Assembly (NCBI GenBank): GCA_013425375.1
Contig: JACCLH010000083.1
Location: 1-34,227 of the forward strand
Direction: 5' to 3'
DNA length: 34,227 nucleotides
Source: Microcaldota archaeon
GTDB lineage: Archaea; Micrarchaeota; Micrarchaeia; Anstonellales; Bilamarchaeaceae
In this document: positions 31,785-34,227 of the stretch, piece by piece
Numbering within the stretch: position 1 is the first letter of the stretch
Layout of the letters: every line of letters starts with the position of its first letter
Made by a program: the position numbers and the translations under genes
The notes under the pieces: model-generated
What the model saw: only the letters and a program-made list of their open reading frames with translations
Databases searched by the model: none
Told to the model about the DNA's origin: nothing

Positions 31785-31874
31785 ATGGAGCCCTTCAGGA
31801 TAGACGAAGAAGAAGACTGGGAAGACGACGACATGGAAGAGGACGAGTGGGAGGAAGAAGAGGAGGAAGAGTGA
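31785..31874 (+). CDS. Tiny acidic protein, copy 1 (29 residues)
   Basis: The open frame MEPFRIDEEEDWEDDD... ends in a run of glutamates before TGA. Twenty-two of its 29 residues are Asp or Glu. AGGTG lies about 8 nt before the ATG, and a TATA box lies upstream. The next frame (31890-31976) codes a clear paralogue with the same layout. A repeated opening (xPxRIDEEE) and closing (DWEEEEE-like) in two separate frames, each with its own start and stop, argues that they are translated. Function unknown; acidic microproteins can mimic nucleic acid or act as chaperones for basic proteins. Confidence 0.65.
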   Translation: MEPFRIDEEEDWEDDDMEEDEWEEEEEEE

Positions 31875-31889
31875 CTCCGGGGCAGTTCC

Positions 31890-31976
31890 ATGAAACCATT
31901 ACGCATAGACGAAGAGGAAGAGCCTTCTGACGACGACTTCGAGGAAGAGGACTGGGAAGAAGAGGAAGAGACCTGA
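31890..31976 (+). CDS. Tiny acidic protein, copy 2 (28 residues)
   Basis: The open frame MKPLRIDEEEEPSDDDFEEE... ends DWEEEEET. It aligns with the 29-residue copy just upstream: same start M-x-P-x-R-I-D-E-E-E, a central DDD, then Trp within a Glu run. GGGGCAG lies about 6 nt before the ATG. The gap between the two genes is 15 nt, so they are co-transcribed. A T-run at about 31995-32003 may terminate the transcript. I do not recognise a family. Confidence 0.65.
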   Translation: MKPLRIDEEEEPSDDDFEEEDWEEEEET

Positions 31977-32054
31977 TACCGCTGTTTCCCTGCTGTTTTT
32001 TTAATCTTAGGAAGCTAGTTCTTTTTGTAAATCAAGTACGGGCTCGTAGCTCAG

Positions 32055-32137
32055 TCGCACCTTTTTAGGAAAAAGGTGCGTCCAAAAACCGGTAGTTAGT
32101 TTTTGGCGCGCTTCACAATAAAGCGGTGCGGAGAAGC
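32055..32137 (+). other. tRNA-Arg D-loop intron with CTTTTTAGGAAAAAG hairpin
   Basis: This 83-nt segment lies in the D-loop, a non-canonical intron site. It opens with the hairpin CGCACCTTTTT-AGG-AAAAAGGTGCG, then CCAAAAAC, which pairs with GTTTTTGG further on (32093-32106). The core CTTTTTAG(T/G)AAAAAG is shared with the tRNA-Ser and tRNA-Trp introns, while the outer GC pairs differ but still match. A common origin is likely. Confidence 0.82.
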
Positions 32138-32160
32138 TTGGATAGAGCGGCAGCCTTCTA

Positions 32161-32213
32161 AGCTTTGGGTAATAGCAAGCCAGTTTTTGGCCGCTTTTTC
32201 CCAAAAAGCGGAA
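32161..32213 (+). other. tRNA-Arg canonical intron with CCGCTTTTT/AAAAAGCGG hairpin
   Basis: This 53-nt segment at position 37/38 carries CCGCTTTTT-CCC-AAAAAGCGG, a hairpin of the same plan (GC clamp, T5/A5 core, three-base loop) but with loop CCC in place of AGT/AGG. A neighbouring GCCA/TGGC stem precedes it. It may be a more diverged member of the same intron family. Confidence 0.75.
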
Positions 32214-32373
32214 AGCTGTAGGTCAGGGGTTCAAATCCCCTCGGGCCCGTTTCTATTCACTGCGGCGAGGCCGGGCAGCGTGAAGCCCGGCACTTCCTAA
32301 GCCTTTTAAATTCCTTTTCATCATCTACTGGCTATCAAATCCTTGAAGCGAATGCTTTCTGTCAGGTGGTCTT

Positions 32374-32622
32374 ATGGATATCAAACAAATCAGCGAAATG
32401 GTCGATAATCTCGTCAATGACACAACAATCCCGAAGAATATCCGCAAGGCCCTGTCCGAGGCCAAGTCCAGGCTTGACAGCAACGAAGAGAAAAGCGTCA
32501 AGATAAGCGCGGCCATCTATCTCATCGAATCCATAACCGAGGACATCAACATGCCCGCCCATGCAAGGACCCAGATATGGTCCATCATAGGCGCGCTTGA
32601 AGAGATGAATGAGCGAACGTGA
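32374..32622 (+). CDS. UPF0147 family protein
   Basis: This 82-residue, all-helical protein contains the family signature stretch NDTTIPKNIRKALSEAK and ends with HARTQIWSIIGALEE. UPF0147 is widespread in archaea and has no known function. AGGTGG precedes the ATG by a few bases, and CTTTTAAATT at about 32303-32312 is the likely TATA box. Its last 14 nt overlap the start of the polymerase D small-subunit gene, so the two are co-transcribed. Confidence 0.93.
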   Translation: MDIKQISEMVDNLVNDTTIPKNIRKALSEAKSRLDSNEEKSVKISAAIYLIESITEDINMPAHARTQIWSIIGALEEMNERT

Positions 32623-34057
32623 GGCGATGATCGCTGAACTCGCTGAGAAAGGCATAAGGGTTGCGGTCGAAGCAGAGGAGCTCCTTATCAACGACCAGAC
32701 CGGCACCCTCGTGCAGAGGATGCTTCTCCTGGACAAGCCGTTCATAACCAAGGAAGATGTGGAATCGCTCCTCAAACCGCCTGAAATCCCCAAGGCCGAA
32801 ATCATCAGGCCCTCCTCGTTCTCGCCTAGCGCCAAGGAGCACCCGCCGGACATAAAGGTCAACCACACCCTGGATGTGACAGGCAAGTCCAGGACAAAGG
32901 GCGAGGTAGACAATTTCATCGCGCATTTCAGGAACAGGTTCGAACGCATCTCCCGCATGCTGAGGAGGAGCAATGCTGTGCCCACTGTGGACCTGGCCGA
33001 TGTCAGGAAGCACCTCAACGAGAAGGTCCGCGTCATAGTCTTCATATCCGAGAAGCGGGACACCAAGAAGGGCAACCTGCTTTTCGAGGTGGAGGATTTC
33101 ACAGGAACGTTCAAGATCGTCGTTTCCCAGTCCAGGTTCAACGACAAGATAATGGACAAGGCCAAGGCCGTGCTGCTGGATGACATCGTGGCCATAACAG
33201 GCAAGGTCCTGGAGCCGTATATCATAGCAGAGGACATAGAATGGCCGGACATCCCGGTCATCCGCGAGAAGAAGCAGGTGGAGGCTGATGTGGCCGTCGC
33301 CTATCTCTCTGACCTGCATTTCGGCAGCAGGCATTTCCTGAGCAAGCCCCTGAAATCCTTCTCGGACTGGCTCCACGGCAGAGGTGAGGCCAGGGAACTG
33401 GCAGGCAAGGTGAAGTACATATGCATCGCCGGTGACATCGCCGACGGCATCGGCATCTACCCCAACCAGGAGAAGGACCTGGTGGTGAAGGACATCTACC
33501 AGCAGTACAAGATGTTCGACGATTTCATGGAGACCCTGCCGGATTACATCGAGGTCATAGCCGCGCCGGGCAACCACGACGCGGTCCGGAGGGGGGAGCC
33601 CCAGCCAGCATTGGCCAAGGATATGATATCCTCGGACATCACCCTCGTAGGCAACCCGTCCTGCGTGGCGGTGGAAGGCGTGAAGCACCTGATATATCAT
33701 GCGACGTCCATGGATTCCATGATAGCGAGCATCCCGCATGCGTCCTACATGCACCCTGAGAAGGTGATGGTGGAATATCTCAAGAGGCGGCACCTCTCGC
33801 CCATCTATGGCGGCAACCTGATAATCCCTGAGAACGTGGACTACATGGTGATAGAGGAGCCGCCTGATGTCTTCCATTCCGGCCATGTGCACAAGAACGG
33901 ATACACCCAGTACCGCGGCACGCTCGTGATAAACTCAGGCACGTTCCAGGACCAGACAGACTACCAGGTGAAGCAGGGCCATATCCCCACTCCGGCGCTG
34001 GTTCCGGTGTATGAGATGAAATCCGGCCGCCTGCACACCCTGGATTTCAAATCATGA
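32609..34057 (+). CDS. polB: DNA polymerase II (family D) small subunit DP1
   Basis: DP1 is the 3'-5' exonuclease/structural subunit of archaeal polymerase D. The 482-residue protein has an N-terminal helical part, an OB-fold (RVIVFISEKRDTKKGNLLF...VEDFTGTFKIVV, about 140-175), and a calcineurin-like phosphodiesterase domain. The metal-binding motifs of that domain are SDLHFGS, AGDIADG, PGNHDAVR, YHATSMD and GHVHKNG, all intact, so the exonuclease should be active. The start ATG 32609 overlaps UPF0147; ATG 32627 is an alternative. The large subunit DP2 is not in the window. No clear gene is seen in the remaining 170 bp to the right edge. Confidence 0.96.
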   Translation: MSEREAMIAELAEKGIRVAVEAEELLINDQTGTLVQRMLLLDKPFITKEDVESLLKPPEIPKAEIIRPSSFSPSAKEHPPDIKVNHTLDVTGKSRTKGEVDNFIAHFRNRFERISRMLRRSNAVPTVDLADVRKHLNEKVRVIVFISEKRDTKKGNLLFEVEDFTGTFKIVVSQSRFNDKIMDKAKAVLLDDIVAITGKVLEPYIIAEDIEWPDIPVIREKKQVEADVAVAYLSDLHFGSRHFLSKPLKSFSDWLHGRGEARELAGKVKYICIAGDIADGIGIYPNQEKDLVVKDIYQQYKMFDDFMETLPDYIEVIAAPGNHDAVRRGEPQPALAKDMISSDITLVGNPSCVAVEGVKHLIYHATSMDSMIASIPHASYMHPEKVMVEYLKRRHLSPIYGGNLIIPENVDYMVIEEPPDVFHSGHVHKNGYTQYRGTLVINSGTFQDQTDYQVKQGHIPTPALVPVYEMKSGRLHTLDFKS

Positions 34058-34227
34058 CAAGGGTCGCGCCAGCCGTTCTGACTTCCTCCCAGTAAATCCG
34101 CAAGTGAATAAAAAGACGTCGGATTGACTCAGGAATTTCAGTAGATTTTGAAGCTCAGCAGCACGATTGCCGGATATACAGGCATACTGCCGCTGCCAGT
34201 TGCAGCAGACTACTGCAGAACTCTGTC

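Larger units (their letters stand above)
32040..32249 (+). tRNA. trnR(tct): tRNA-Arg(TCT) with two introns
   Basis: Acceptor GGGCTCG (32040-32046) pairs with CGGGCCC (32242-32248), discriminator G. The D-arm GCTC/GAGC with loop AGTTGGATA is formed only after removing 83 nt (32055-32137). The anticodon stem GCAGC (32150-32154)/GCTGT (32215-32219) with anticodon TCT (32157-32159) needs removal of 53 nt (32161-32213) at position 37/38. T-arm AGGGG-TTCAAAT-CCCCT. All four stems of the spliced form are well paired. Arginine follows from the anticodon. The first intron boundary could shift by one base because T is shared. Confidence 0.92.

Noticed and set aside
32585-33892. 435-codon open frame antisense to the polymerase D small subunit
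   Set aside because: It is a GC-driven shadow of a gene with all catalytic motifs intact. Its product is rich in His/Arg/Val without domains. Similar long antisense frames at 3852-4670, 13111-13920, 24179-24913 and 26907-27836 were dismissed for the same reason.
34138-34209. Minus-strand frame ending ...GSGSMPVYPAIVLLSFKIY at the right edge
   Set aside because: It looks like a plausible protein C-terminus, but an in-frame TAG at 34210-34212 leaves only 23 codons and no start or motif. It could be the end of a gene only if there is a sequence error.

Overview
The window is archaeal DNA with roughly 55-60 % GC by eye. It carries aIF2-gamma, S6e, Orc1/Cdc6, two-subunit primase, the small subunit of family-D DNA polymerase, deoxyhypusine synthase, proteasome beta, aCPSF1/FttA and UPF0147. 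TATA boxes of the form TTTAWAA sit about 25 nt upstream of many start codons, so many transcripts look leaderless. Polymerase D excludes classical Crenarchaeota. The pilins with class III (KGQ-type) signal peptides, the compact operons and the heavily intron-split tRNA genes suggest a DPANN lineage such as Micrarchaeota or a relative. That placement is inference.

Layout. 1-2272: divergent winged-helix regulator and small duplicated-repeat protein, then rps6e-aif2g. 2310-3117: three tandem covarying hairpin repeats running into an intron-containing tRNA-Ser, then an O6-methylguanine methyltransferase with a palindromic insertion. 3228-6321: a small basic protein, Orc1/Cdc6 (minus), a possibly SecB-like protein and an HExxH protein. 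10258-6323 (minus): dys - membrane protein - priL - priS - ACT protein, one tight operon joining hypusination with the primase. 11967-10301 (minus): NAD(P)HX dehydratase and an AbiEii-like nucleotidyltransferase.

12078-20989 (plus) is one long type IV pilus operon: KaiC-like ATPase, a 763-residue pilin-VWA adhesin, four minor pilin-like proteins, a VirB11/ArlI-like ATPase with an N-terminal HTH, and two T2SF platform proteins. Three tandem paralogous 150-residue pilins with their own promoters follow (21095-22661). No prepilin peptidase is present, so it must be encoded elsewhere.

22712-34057: pyrF (minus), a tRNA-Trp that reads as interrupted by four introns, an FKBP lipoprotein, a compact multi-hairpin intergenic element, a Ca2+-type P-ATPase carrying an in-frame palindromic insertion, proteasome beta, aCPSF1/FttA, a secreted Cys-rich protein, a phosphoribosyltransferase, two tandem tiny acidic proteins, a tRNA-Arg with two introns, UPF0147 and the polymerase D small subunit.

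The most unusual signal is a theme of structured DNA/RNA elements. Related hairpin-bearing introns sit at three different positions of three tRNAs. A covarying tandem hairpin array abuts tRNA-Ser. Palindromic elements are inserted in frame in two protein genes, and a multi-helix element lies between convergent genes. All calls rest on reading motifs and base pairing by eye; no database search was run.
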